Counted from the first letter of the stretch, positions 39,608 to 48,342 are shown. The stretch is 64,000 nucleotides of DNA from Streptomyces dioscori (GCF_003024195.1 NZ_KZ679046.1:248001-312000), one strand, 5' to 3'. Made by a program: numbers and translations. The notes: generated by a model from the letters alone, not told the origin.

Positions 39608-40768
39608 GTGACCGACGGCAAGGACGTCCGCTCTCTCGCCGAGCCGCGTGCGCAACTGTGGCAGGCACTCGGCGAGTGCGACGAGACGCGCGCCGTCGCC
39701 GTCGTGCGTGGCGCGCTCCACACGGCGGGGCGCGCTCCGGCGGCGGCGGAACACCAACAGGTGCCGGCGGGCGTGCACTTGACCGCCCAGGACACCGCGG
39801 CTGCCGGTCGGCTGCGTGCGGCGGGCGAGCGGGTGCTGCTCGAACTGATCGCGCCGGCGCAGGAACGGGTGGGTCTGGCCTGGGCGGCTGACGACATCAC
39901 GGTGGCGCAGGAACACGCTGCGACGGCGATCAGCGAACGGTGCGTCGCGGCCGTCGCCGACGCCACCGCTCCCGCCCTGGCAGGCAGGTCCGTGGGAAGG
40001 GTTGTGGTGTCGTGCGTCGACGGCGAGTGGCACTCCCTGCCCGCCCGTCTGGTCGGCGAGGTACTGCGGTTACGGGGCTGGCGGGTCGACCAACTCGGGG
40101 CGCAGGTCCCCACCGAGCACCTGGTCGCGTATGCGCGCCGCACCCGTGCACAGGCGGTACTGCTGTCCTCGTCCATCCCCACCCTGCTGCCCGGCGCCCA
40201 CAACGCGATCAGCTCGTGCCAGGCTGCCGGCATCCCGGTACTCGCCGGGGGCGCCGCGTTCGGCCCGCAGGGCCGCTACGCCCGGCTCATGCGGGCCGAA
40301 TGGGCCAAGGACGCACCTGACGCGGCCACCCTGCTCGGCAGACGCCCGACGCCGCCCGGCGCACACGCGGCCCGCCTGCCCGATCTGGACCTGCCGCATT
40401 TGGCCGACCAGGAGTACACGATGGTCCGCCGCACCAGGCTCCAGCTGGTCAAGCAGACCCTCGCCGACGTCGAGGAGGGGTTTCCCGAGACGCGCCACTA
40501 CAGCGAGCGCCAACTGGAGCGCACCGTCGAGGACATCGACTTCATCGTCAGCCACCTCGCCACCGCCCTCTACGTCGACGACCCCGACCTGTTCACGACG
40601 TTCATCACGTGGACCGCGGACATCCTGGCAGCCCGCGACATCCCGCCGCGGTGCCTGCTCCCGGCACTGGACTCGCTGCGGACCCAGCTCAAGGACTTCC
40701 CCCGCGCGGTCGGCATCCTCACCGCGGCCCGCGGCGTCCTCACCCCTCCACCCGCACCTCCCGGCTGA
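39608..40768 (+). CDS. Cobalamin-binding, CarH-like photoreceptor protein without DNA-binding domain; contains a TTA codon
   Basis: This 386-residue protein has a helical-bundle plus Rossmann-like B12 module. Trp92 is followed after nine residues by Glu102-His103 (WAADDITVAQEH), the Wx9EH motif of the adenosylcobalamin photoreceptors CarH and LitR. The ExH motif with the expected lower axial ligand is Glu140-Trp141-His142 (DGEWH), and VLAGGAAFG near 211-219 is the late B12 loop. No MerR-type domain is present. Instead a helical C-terminal domain of about 125 residues (YSERQLERTVEDIDFIVSHL, then LFTTFITWTADIL) replaces it. Leu155 is a TTA codon (40070-40072), implying bldA control. I chose GTG 39608, 8 bases after GGAGGAAGG. 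The phosphatase immediately upstream is its likely partner. Confidence 0.86.
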   Translation: MTDGKDVRSLAEPRAQLWQALGECDETRAVAVVRGALHTAGRAPAAAEHQQVPAGVHLTAQDTAAAGRLRAAGERVLLELIAPAQERVGLAWAADDITVAQEHAATAISERCVAAVADATAPALAGRSVGRVVVSCVDGEWHSLPARLVGEVLRLRGWRVDQLGAQVPTEHLVAYARRTRAQAVLLSSSIPTLLPGAHNAISSCQAAGIPVLAGGAAFGPQGRYARLMRAEWAKDAPDAATLLGRRPTPPGAHAARLPDLDLPHLADQEYTMVRRTRLQLVKQTLADVEEGFPETRHYSERQLERTVEDIDFIVSHLATALYVDDPDLFTTFITWTADILAARDIPPRCLLPALDSLRTQLKDFPRAVGILTAARGVLTPPPAPPG

Positions 40769-40779
40769 CCACATCGTGC

Positions 40780-43566
40780 CTACGGCTGGTCGAGCACCGT
40801 CCCCGTCAGCACCGGCCGGCCGGGCAGCGGCTCGGCGTTGCCGTCGGTCAGGGCGAGGCGCATCGACTCGGTCGGCTCGGCCACCTGGTCCCGCAGGACC
40901 GGCACGACGAAGTCCACGCCGGTGCTCCCGGGCGGAATGTTCAGCCACGCCCACAGACTCGCGTCGGACAGCCGCCGCTCCGGGTCGGGCACTTCACCGG
41001 ACCATTCCTTGAGCCACTGCGGGTCCACGTCCTTGGTGGACAGTTCGGCGCCGTCGGTGACCGGAAGCACCCGTACCGGCTGCCAGATGTCCACCGCCGC
41101 GGGCGCGTCCACGGACAGCCGCCAGGCCAGCGACTCTCCCTCGGTCACCCGGTCCGCGACCGGCGTCAGGGTGACCACCGGCTCGGGGTCGTCGTTCCCG
41201 ACGGTGATCCCGCCCCGGTACTTGCCGACGACGGCGTGGTCGACGGCCTTGACGGCGATGTCGTGCTCCACGTCGTAGCCGTAGACCGTGTCGCCCTTCA
41301 CCTCGACCGGCACGTCGATCGCGTGGCTGCCGGGCCGTACGGTCACGAGGCGGTTCTCGGCCCGGCCGCTGTCCGGGTCGAGGACGTACACGCGGACCTG
41401 CCCGCTGCCGTCCCCGGATATCTCGACCGGGATCCGGTAGGTGCGGGTGCCCGAGTCGCCCTCCTGCACGATCGTGCGGCCCACGTCGACACGCGGCACC
41501 GCGGCCGCCCGCACCGCCGACATGCCGGGCGCCCAGCCCCAGGCGTCCATCAGCCAGGCCCGCCCGGACCGCGAACGGGGCGTCAGCTCAAGGGAGGTGA
41601 CATGTCCCAGATCGAGCCCGGCCCGGGTCGCGGCCGACAGCGGGACACGCAGCTCCTGAGCCCAGTGGGAGGCGGTGTTCGCGGAACCGGGCAGACCGTC
41701 CACGCGGACCTGGCCCAGCGTCACCCGACGGCCGGAGGAGTCGGTGACGGACACGTCGAACTTCGTGCCGGTCGTGTTCGGCGGTACGAAGACCCGCAGC
41801 GCGAGCTTCCGGGAGCCGCTCAGGGAGAGCGGCTCGGCCGGAGTGACACGCGCGGCCGTACCCGGCGCGGACCACTTCACATCCACCGCGCCGCGGCCCA
41901 GCTCCCGATCCGTCTCCCACGACGCGAAGTGCGGTGACGATCCCGGCGTCCCCGGGTCCAGACAGGCCGCGGCCGGGTCGGGGTCGACCGCCGCACACAG
42001 CCGGGCGCCGGTCACCTTCACCCCGCCGCCGTCCGGCAGGAAACCACCGCTGCGGCGCCCGCCGACCGCGTGCGTCAGCACCCGGGCCGGGTCCGCGGAC
42101 GGGGCCCGCCTGCCGGAGCCGTCGAGCAGCGGCCGCACCCGGTCGTCCCCGGCGAGGAAGAGCCGGGCCGCGGCGGCGATGTACGTGGCGCCCGCCCTGT
42201 GCTGCTGGGCGGCGGTCAGCCGGGTCGCGGCACCCGGCGTGCACACCGGGTCCGGTTCCTCCTCCGGGTCGGTCCGGAAGTCGTCCTCGGCCGGTGCGGC
42301 TGCCTCGCCGGGGGTCCACTCGCTGTTGAAGAAGTTGTGGTTGGCGCCGACCATGTAGACCGCGCTGTGCAGTGCCGTGCCCCGGCCGGTCCCGCGCGTC
42401 CCGTCGACGAAGTTCTCGCCCTGCAGGTCGGACACATCGCCGTCGCAGCCCGGCAGCAGCGTCACGGACGGCACGTCGGCGACCGGATTCTGGCCGAAGA
42501 TCGTCGGCCCGATGAGCATGGTCCCGCGCACCTTCCAGCGCACCGGGCCCCGGTAGCCGTCCTCGGCGGCCGGTGGCGGGTAGAGGCTGTCCATGGCGGC
42601 CCGGTTGACGCCCTCGCCACCGCGCGAGTGGCCCACGAGCAGGACACGGGAGAGGTCCGCCTTCGCCGCCTCGCGTACGACGGCCGGGGCGGCGGAGCGA
42701 CGGGCGGCCCACCCGGCCCAGCGGGCGAGATGCTGCCGCACCAGCGAGGAACGCGCCTGCGCGCCGGCGTCCTCGGCCGCCCAGTCCTGGGCGTTGATGC
42801 CGTTCGCCGAGATCGACACCGTCACATAGCCCTGTGAGGCGAGCAGTTGCTGGTCGCGCAGATAGCCCAGGTGGCTCGGGATCGGCTTGTAGCCGTCCTC
42901 GCAGGGCCAGTCGCCGGTCACGTCGTCCTCGGAGCCCGGCTTGTAGCAGGTTTCGTGGCGGCCGTGCAGGAACAGCGCGAGCGGCCGGCTGCCGGTGACA
43001 CCCTTCGGCGCCACCACCTCGGCGGTCATCTCCACCGGGGTGTCGAACCCGGGCAGGCGCACCGGGTCGAGGTCGTACGCCCCGGTGACCGTGCGGTACG
43101 AGCCGGGTCTGCCCGGATCGACGCCGTTCGCGGGTGACTGCGCGGGCATCCGTGGCACGCGCGGGCCGGATCTGCGCCTGTCATCGGGCACCGCGTCCAG
43201 CCGGCGCCCCGCGGCCGTCACCCGAAGGTCCGACAGCTGCTCGGGCGGCGTCCCACCGAGGTTGAGCCGGAAGGTCCGCCCGTCCTTCGCCGGCTCCGGC
43301 ACCCCGAGCAGCCGCTCCCCGCTACGGAACTCGACCCGCGCGTCCCCCATGGGCACGGCCTTCGGCGCCCGCCAGACCAGCTCGGGCGCCCCGCGGCCCT
43401 CGCCGATCCGCCACCCCGGCGGAAGCGGCGTGCCGTCCGTCGCGCCGGTCGCGCCGAACACCCCTGCTCGCTGCGGCTGTCCGGCCTGTGCCGGTCCGGG
43501 CGAGCCCGCCAGGGCCGTCGCCAGTACCGCCACGGCGGTCACACATATTCGCCGGGCACGGATCAA
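40780..43566 (-). CDS. Large secreted alpha/beta hydrolase with C-terminal beta domains
   Basis: The precursor of about 928 residues has a signal peptide (ICVTAVAVLATALAG..., cleaved after about PAQA at residue 28). An N-terminal beta region precedes an alpha/beta hydrolase domain (about 180-500) with oxyanion segment LALFLHGRH near 197-204 and nucleophile Ser314 in VGHSRGGEG. A late His in VGANHNFFNSEW could complete the triad. The rest consists of beta-rich modules, including Calx-beta-like stretches (VRVYVLDPDSGRAENRLVTV and DRVTEGESLAWRLSV). The start is TTG 43566, chosen because GAGGAG sits 7 bases upstream; the open frame extends to 43629. The gene converges on the cobalamin gene with an 11-base gap. 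The natural substrate is unknown. Confidence 0.78.
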   Translation of the reverse strand: MIRARRICVTAVAVLATALAGSPGPAQAGQPQRAGVFGATGATDGTPLPPGWRIGEGRGAPELVWRAPKAVPMGDARVEFRSGERLLGVPEPAKDGRTFRLNLGGTPPEQLSDLRVTAAGRRLDAVPDDRRRSGPRVPRMPAQSPANGVDPGRPGSYRTVTGAYDLDPVRLPGFDTPVEMTAEVVAPKGVTGSRPLALFLHGRHETCYKPGSEDDVTGDWPCEDGYKPIPSHLGYLRDQQLLASQGYVTVSISANGINAQDWAAEDAGAQARSSLVRQHLARWAGWAARRSAAPAVVREAAKADLSRVLLVGHSRGGEGVNRAAMDSLYPPPAAEDGYRGPVRWKVRGTMLIGPTIFGQNPVADVPSVTLLPGCDGDVSDLQGENFVDGTRGTGRGTALHSAVYMVGANHNFFNSEWTPGEAAAPAEDDFRTDPEEEPDPVCTPGAATRLTAAQQHRAGATYIAAAARLFLAGDDRVRPLLDGSGRRAPSADPARVLTHAVGGRRSGGFLPDGGGVKVTGARLCAAVDPDPAAACLDPGTPGSSPHFASWETDRELGRGAVDVKWSAPGTAARVTPAEPLSLSGSRKLALRVFVPPNTTGTKFDVSVTDSSGRRVTLGQVRVDGLPGSANTASHWAQELRVPLSAATRAGLDLGHVTSLELTPRSRSGRAWLMDAWGWAPGMSAVRAAAVPRVDVGRTIVQEGDSGTRTYRIPVEISGDGSGQVRVYVLDPDSGRAENRLVTVRPGSHAIDVPVEVKGDTVYGYDVEHDIAVKAVDHAVVGKYRGGITVGNDDPEPVVTLTPVADRVTEGESLAWRLSVDAPAAVDIWQPVRVLPVTDGAELSTKDVDPQWLKEWSGEVPDPERRLSDASLWAWLNIPPGSTGVDFVVPVLRDQVAEPTESMRLALTDGNAEPLPGRPVLTGTVLDQP

Positions 43567-43849
43567 TGATCCACTCCTCAACACCCCGAGCGCAGACGTC
43601 CCGTCGGTCCCGGGCGCCTCCCGCGTCACCTAGCGCCACTTAGGACGGGAGCGGGGGGTCTGTGGGTTGTCCGTGCGGACACACGGGCGGAGGGCGGGCG
43701 ATGCGATCAAGCCAGGGCGCCGGTCGGCGCCCTCGGCATGGTCGGGCGTCCCTGTCGTGGCGGCGCGGTCCGGGGTCCTTGTCGTGGCGCGACTTGGCGC
43801 CTCGGCATCCACTGGACGCCGGGGCGCCAAGTCCGGTCCGCCGGTCCGG
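43567..43849. other. Non-coding interval
   Basis: No credible gene is seen between the hydrolase start and the possible gene at 43850. The interval carries TGTCGTGGCG twice (about 43753 and 43780) and the hairpin listed at 43791-43833. The hydrolase promoter should lie here, but no clear -35/-10 pair is visible. Confidence 0.4.
43791..43833 (-). terminator. Stem-loop after the possible gene at 43850
   Basis: GACTTGGCGCC (43791-43801) and GGCGCCAAGTC (43823-43833) pair perfectly over 11 bases with a 21-base loop. It lies 17 bases beyond the minus-strand stop at 43850, the right place for a terminator. Confidence 0.5.
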
Positions 43850-44266
43850 CTACCACCAGTCCGTGCACTGCACCGCCTGGCCGCCCCCGCCACCGCAGGC
43901 ACGGAACCGGTAGTTCGGGCTGTTGTCCGTCAGTTTCGCGGCGCTCGTCAGCTGAAAGCCGTCACGGCTCGCTCTGAACGGTCCGCACTGGAGGTGGACG
44001 GTCCTGCCGTCCAGGGTCCAGTCCATCCATACGTCGTCTCCGGTACGCGGGACCGTGAGCGCGGCGAATCCGTAGACCTTGTTGTCGATGCTGACACCTG
44101 TCAGGGTGCGCGCCCCGGACGAACGCGCGCACACTCGCCTTGGCCTTGGCCTCGGATGAAACCCCGGCCCGCCCGGCTTCCCGGCAGAGCGCGTTCCGGC
44201 CGGTGCAGCGCGTACGTGCGGGTCCATCCACCACATCCGGTCGCCGTCCGGTTGCGAATACCTCAT
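43850..44266 (-). pseudogene. Possible 5'-damaged secreted-protein gene
   Basis: The C-terminal 90 codons look protein-like (VSIDNKVYGFAALTVPRTGD, then TLDGRTVHLQCGPFRASRDG), ending with Cys- and Trp-containing RACGGGGGQAVQCTDWW. This could be a small disulfide-bonded extracellular domain. The first 45 codons are Arg/Pro/Gly-rich, have no signal peptide and no ribosome-binding site, and resemble non-coding high-GC sequence. A hairpin follows the stop. I read it as the 3' part of a gene that lost its start, or a short gene with an internal GTG start. No family recognised. Confidence 0.4.
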
Positions 44267-44331
44267 GGCAACGACGTTCGCCGCAACCCGGTTCGGAACC
44301 AGCCCGACCCATCCGCACAGGAGGTCAGCCA

Positions 44332-44838
44332 GTGACTCTTCATGCCCGCCCGCGCCCGCTCAAGCCCACACTCACCCTGCTGGCCTGCGCCGCGTTGACG
44401 GTGGCCGTTCCTGCGGGGGTGGCCACGCCCGCGCAGGCCGCGGGCCGGTGCAACACCGCCGGCCACGCCTACCTGACCCAGCCCGGCAAGGTCTACTTCT
44501 CCGGCTACAACGGGGACCAGAGCCTCGGCGTCCCTACCTTCAACACCTTCCGCGGCGACACCTTCCGCCTGGGCGGGAACGGCATTCTGCCCGGCACGAC
44601 GATCCGGTTCCAGGCCGTGAACGTCGACACCGGCGCGCAGATCAACTTCTACCGCGGCCAGCCGGTGTACACCACGCGGGGAGCCGGGGGCAACTGTGTC
44701 GTCAACGAAGAAGGCCCGCTGACGGTCACCGCACCCTCCGGCACCTACCGGGTCACGGCACTCTACGACCCGGGGAACACCCCGCCCGTCACCCCCGGAG
44801 ACATCGTCGACCAAGTGGTCGACGTCGTGGTCTCCTGA
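44332..44838 (+). CDS. Small secreted protein of unknown function
   Basis: The 168-residue precursor has an Ala/Leu-rich signal peptide (LTLLACAALTVAVPAGV) cleaved after about PAQAA near residue 36. The mature 130 residues are rich in Gly, Asn, Thr and aromatic residues with two Cys (GRCNTAGHA and GGNCVVNEEG) that could form a disulfide, and look like a beta-sandwich (VDTGAQINFYRGQPVYTT, GTYRVTALYDPG). GTG 44332 has CAGGAGG 7 bases upstream. It is a single gene followed by a hairpin. I do not recognise the family. Confidence 0.75.
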   Translation: MTLHARPRPLKPTLTLLACAALTVAVPAGVATPAQAAGRCNTAGHAYLTQPGKVYFSGYNGDQSLGVPTFNTFRGDTFRLGGNGILPGTTIRFQAVNVDTGAQINFYRGQPVYTTRGAGGNCVVNEEGPLTVTAPSGTYRVTALYDPGNTPPVTPGDIVDQVVDVVVS

Positions 44839-45154
44839 CTCCGCAGCGCGTGCGGCCGCCCAGGGCGGCCGCACGCTGCCGGACTCGCACTCACCGCCGG
44901 TGCCCCGCCGGATCCCGACGTCCACTCGGGACGTTTGTGGGCCGTCGCCTCCTACGGCACACGCGGCTGAGACTGAGCCCACCTGTACCGGCCTCCTCGC
45001 CGCCGGCGAGTCCGGAGGGAGAAGACCAAGCTCAGGGCGAGCACCACGGCGTGCGGCGCGCGTCTGAATGCCGCCTTGTCCGCACAGGTGCAGTCGGTCA
45101 CTGTCGTAGCGATCATCTCGTCCCGTCCGATGACCGACCACCATCGGAGACCTC
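44839..45154. other. Intergenic region with terminator, no gene seen
   Basis: About 316 bases separate the small secreted protein from the ArsR-like gene. Apart from the hairpin at 44843-44879 I see no coding potential, no recognised RNA and no convincing promoter. A CGGAGACCTC ribosome-binding site precedes the ATG at 45155. Confidence 0.4.
44843..44879 (+). terminator. Terminator after the small secreted protein gene
   Basis: A perfect 12-base-pair stem CGTGCGGCCGCC / GGCGGCCGCACG (44849-44860 with 44864-44875) and a 3-base loop is extended by GCAG/CTGC with a two-base bulge. It begins 4 bases after the stop codon. Confidence 0.75.
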
Positions 45155-46150
45155 ATGCTGCGGGTCCACTTCACCGCTGACGACCTCGCACGCGTACGCG
45201 TCGCGGCCGCCCCCGATCCCCTGTGGGAGATCACCAACAGTTTCCAGGCGCTCATCAGCAAGGACGCACCGCTGCTGTTCGGGCAGTGGCGTTCCCTCGT
45301 GCGCCCGCGGATGGGACGGGCGCACAGCCTGCTGGCCGCGCTGCTGCCCACCAGGGGGTACTCCCCGGACTTCCTCACCCCTGATCTGCGCGGCTCCTCC
45401 GGCCTGGCGAGTGCGGTCGAGACCGTGCTCGGGACACCCCGGCTTCGGTTGCGTCGCGATCTGGCCCTGCTTGCCGCCTCCGCCCACCGCCCCCACCCGA
45501 TGCCGCCCCTGACCCGAGGGCTGGCAGAGGGCGAGCCCACGGCGCTGCGCCGCCTCGGTTCCGCTCTGCAGGCTCAGCACCACAGCGCGCTCGCCCCGTT
45601 CTGGGGTCGGATCGAGGCCCAGGTGGATGCCGACCGGGCGCTACGTGCCCGCTCGGTGCTGGACGGGGGCACCGACGGTCTGCTGGCCGGATTCCGTCCC
45701 GTGCTGCGTTGGTGTCCGCCCGTGCTGGAGGCGGACTACCCGGTCGAGCGCACCGTGTACCTGGGCGGGCGGGGGCTGCTGCTCCAGCCGTCCTTCTTCT
45801 GCCTGCGCAGACCCGTCACGGTCGCCGACGAAACGCAGACGCCCGTCCTGGTGTACCCGATCCAGCACACGCTCGGCTGGGCCCTGGAGGGCGCCGGCGC
45901 CGAAGGCAAGGCATCCCTGGCGGCGCTCATCGGCCGGACCCGGGCGGCCATCCTGGAGAACGTTGTCATGGGGGCGACGACGGGTGAACTCGCCGGCCGC
46001 CTGGGCATCTCCGGCGCGGCGGTCAGCCAGCACACGGCCGTCCTGCGCCACGGCGGCCTGCTGGTGAGCGTGCGCCGCGGCAGGCATGTCCTGCACACCA
46101 GCACGCCCACGGGTCTCGCCCTCCTCAACGGTGTGCGGCCTTCCGTTTAA
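45155..46150 (+). CDS. ArsR-like winged-helix transcriptional regulator
   Basis: This 331-residue regulator has a long N-terminal region (about 1-240) opening LRVHFTADDLARVRVAAAPDP, characteristic of a Streptomyces family with an uncharacterised N-terminal domain, and a C-terminal ArsR-type helix-turn-helix at about 262-318 (TTGELAGRLGISGAAVSQHT, then LVSVRRGRHVLH wing). No metal-binding Cys motif is seen in the helix region, so a metal sensor is unlikely. It stands alone between two secreted-protein genes; its targets are unknown. Confidence 0.85.
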   Translation: MLRVHFTADDLARVRVAAAPDPLWEITNSFQALISKDAPLLFGQWRSLVRPRMGRAHSLLAALLPTRGYSPDFLTPDLRGSSGLASAVETVLGTPRLRLRRDLALLAASAHRPHPMPPLTRGLAEGEPTALRRLGSALQAQHHSALAPFWGRIEAQVDADRALRARSVLDGGTDGLLAGFRPVLRWCPPVLEADYPVERTVYLGGRGLLLQPSFFCLRRPVTVADETQTPVLVYPIQHTLGWALEGAGAEGKASLAALIGRTRAAILENVVMGATTGELAGRLGISGAAVSQHTAVLRHGGLLVSVRRGRHVLHTSTPTGLALLNGVRPSV

Positions 46151-46231
46151 GGCACTGCTTCAACGTGTGGCGCAGCAGAAGCCGGCAGGAACAGCCTGGG
46201 AGCACGCACCAACGACCAGGGGGTTCAACGC

Positions 46232-46735
46232 ATGCGCACAGCACGTGCCCGACGTTCCGTCCTCGGCGTCCTCGGCGCCCTGATCCTGGCCCTGGCGGCC
46301 GTGTTCGCCGCCGGACCCGCCCAGGCCGCATCGCCCTCGCCCGGCGCCGCGGCCGACCAGCGTTTCTTCGCCCCGCCCGCGCCGTCGGACGCCCAGGCAG
46401 GTGCGTCTCTCGCCGCCGCGTCCCCGGGCATCTCACCGGCGGTCAACACCCAGCACGTACCGGCGGGCGGCTCGTTCAGCTGCGGTAACGGCAACTTCTG
46501 CGCCGCGGTATGGGACCCGACCACAAGCGACTGGAAGATCTTCTTCCTCTTCGCCTGCCAGCGGTACTCCGTGTCCAACTGGCTCGGCGGCGGCGCCTAC
46601 TACAACCAGCAGACCGGCAACGCCACCGCAAGCATCTACGGTCAGAGCGGCAACGTCCTGGTCAGCGCTCCGGCTGACGGCGGCATCCTCCACGACATCA
46701 ACTGGGACGCAGTCTGGTCCATCCGCAACTGCTGA
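46232..46735 (+). CDS. Small secreted Cys-containing protein (inhibitor I36- or crystallin-like appearance)
   Basis: The 167-residue precursor has an Arg-rich start and hydrophobic signal ending near AAGPAQA (residue 32), then an Ala/Pro/Ser linker. The compact C-terminal domain of about 85 residues contains four Cys (FSCGNGNFCAAVWD, FLFACQRYSVSNW, and the terminal IRNC). The Cys spacing and aromatic content resemble small secreted beta proteins such as I36-type inhibitors, but I cannot confirm the family. AGGGGG precedes the ATG. A strong terminator follows. Confidence 0.72.
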   Translation: MRTARARRSVLGVLGALILALAAVFAAGPAQAASPSPGAAADQRFFAPPAPSDAQAGASLAAASPGISPAVNTQHVPAGGSFSCGNGNFCAAVWDPTTSDWKIFFLFACQRYSVSNWLGGGAYYNQQTGNATASIYGQSGNVLVSAPADGGILHDINWDAVWSIRNC

Positions 46736-46754
46736 CCCACCGCCACACCAGACA

Positions 46755-46787
46755 TGGGGCCCGGAGCGTTGACCGCTCCGGGCCCCA
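46755..46787. terminator. Bidirectional terminator between convergent genes
   Basis: TGGGGCCCGGAGCG and CGCTCCGGGCCCCA form a perfect 14-base-pair stem with loop TTGAC. It starts 20 bases after the stop of the secreted-protein gene and ends 32 bases before the stop of the convergent dehydrogenase gene. Confidence 0.88.
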
Positions 46788-46818
46788 CGTCGCTGGTCTG
46801 GCCGTGCCTGCTTGAGAT

Positions 46819-48342
46819 CTAGAAGAACCCGAGCTTCTGAGGGCTGTACGAAGCGAGGATGTTCTTCGTCTGCTGGTAGTGCTCCAGCATCATCTTGTGG
46901 TTCTCCCGGCCGATGCCCGACTGCTTGTAGCCACCAAACGCAGCATGCGCCGGATACGCGTGATAGCAGTTCGTCCACACCCGGCCCGCCTGGATCGCAC
47001 GCCCCGCGCGGTACGCCGTGTTCATGTCCCGCGTCCACACACCCGCGCCGAGTCCGTACAGCGTGTCGTTGGCGAGTTTGATGGCGTCGTCGAAGTCCGC
47101 GAACGACGTGACGGACACGACGGGACCGAAGATCTCCTCCTGGAAGATCCGCATCCTGTTGTCGCCCTGGAAGATCGTCGGCTGTACGTAGTACCCGCCC
47201 GCCAACTCGCCGTCGTACTCGATACGGTGGCCGCCCGTGAGTACCTTGGCGCCCTCCTGCTGGCCGATGTCCAGGTAGGAGAGGATCTTCTCCAGCTGGT
47301 CGTTGGAGGCCTGAGCGCCGATCATCGTCTCGGTGTCGAGCGGATGACCGGGTTTGATCAGCTCGGTACGGGCGACCGCCGCGTCGAGGAACTCGCTGTA
47401 GTGGCCCTGCTGGACGAGCGCCCGGGAGGGACAGGTGCACACCTCGCCCTGGTTCAGCGCGAACATCGTGAAACCTTCGAGCGCCTTGTCCCGGAAGTCG
47501 TCGTCCTTCGCCCATACGTCGTCGAAGAAGATGTTCGGCGACTTGCCGCCCAGTTCGAGCGTGACCGGTTTGATGTTCTCCGAGGCGTACTGCATGATCA
47601 ACCGCCCCGTCGTCGTCTCGCCGGTGAACGCGACCTTCGCCACCCGCGCGCTGGACGCCAGCGGCTTGCCCGCCTCGACACCGAAGCCGTTGACGATGTT
47701 CACGACGCCCGGCGGCAGCAGGTCCGAGACCAGACTCATCAGGTAGTGGATGGACGCCGGGGTCTGCTCGGCGGGCTTGATCACGACGGCGTTGCCCGCC
47801 GCGAGCGCCGGCGCCAGCTTCCACACCGCCATCAGGATCGGGAAGTTCCACGGAATGATCTGCGCCACGACGCCCAGCGGCTCATGGAAGTGGTACGCCA
47901 CCGTGTCGTCGTCGATCTCGCTGAGCGACCCCTCCTGCGCCCGGACAGCCCCCGCGAAGTAGCGGAAGTGGTCGATGGCGAGCGGGATGTCGGCGGCCAG
48001 GGTTTCCCGGACCGGCTTGCCGTTCTCCCAGCTCTCCGCGACCGCGAGCTTCTCCAGGTTCGCCTCCATCCGGTCGGCTACCTTGAGCAGGATGTCGGCC
48101 CGCGCCGTCACCGACGTGCGGCCCCACGCGGGTGCGGCGGCGTGCGCCGCGTCCAGGGCCCGTTCCACGTCCTCGGCCGTGCCCCGCGCGATCTCCGTGA
48201 ACGGCTGCCCGTTCACCGGACTCGGGTTCTCGAAGTACTGCCCACGGGCGGGCTCCACGTACTCGCCGCCGATGAAGTGGTCGTACCGCGACTGGTAGGA
48301 GACGATCGCGCCTTCGGTGCCGGGCGCCGCGTAACGGGTCAT
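46819..48342 (-). CDS. Aldehyde dehydrogenase, acetaldehyde type (AldB/ExaC-like)
   Basis: The 507-residue NAD-dependent enzyme oxidises acetaldehyde or similar short aldehydes to acids. The general-base Glu is in TLELGGKSPN near 263. The nucleophile is in the family-specific NQGEVCTCPSRALVQ near 305, where the extra Cys pair is typical of AcoD/ExaC-type enzymes. The cofactor loop IIPWNFPILMAVWKLAPAL is near 155, and the C-terminus ends SPQKLGFF as usual. The ATG at 48342 follows GGGAGG; the open frame upstream to 48552 is non-coding in style. The regulator encoded directly upstream on the same strand probably activates it. Confidence 0.93.
   Translation of the reverse strand: MTRYAAPGTEGAIVSYQSRYDHFIGGEYVEPARGQYFENPSPVNGQPFTEIARGTAEDVERALDAAHAAAPAWGRTSVTARADILLKVADRMEANLEKLAVAESWENGKPVRETLAADIPLAIDHFRYFAGAVRAQEGSLSEIDDDTVAYHFHEPLGVVAQIIPWNFPILMAVWKLAPALAAGNAVVIKPAEQTPASIHYLMSLVSDLLPPGVVNIVNGFGVEAGKPLASSARVAKVAFTGETTTGRLIMQYASENIKPVTLELGGKSPNIFFDDVWAKDDDFRDKALEGFTMFALNQGEVCTCPSRALVQQGHYSEFLDAAVARTELIKPGHPLDTETMIGAQASNDQLEKILSYLDIGQQEGAKVLTGGHRIEYDGELAGGYYVQPTIFQGDNRMRIFQEEIFGPVVSVTSFADFDDAIKLANDTLYGLGAGVWTRDMNTAYRAGRAIQAGRVWTNCYHAYPAHAAFGGYKQSGIGRENHKMMLEHYQQTKNILASYSPQKLGFF

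Noticed and set aside
34192..40768. Antibiotic biosynthetic gene cluster around the P450
   Set aside because: No synthases, ligases or tailoring enzymes other than the P450 redox set occur within reach, so only a small inducible oxidation unit is supported.
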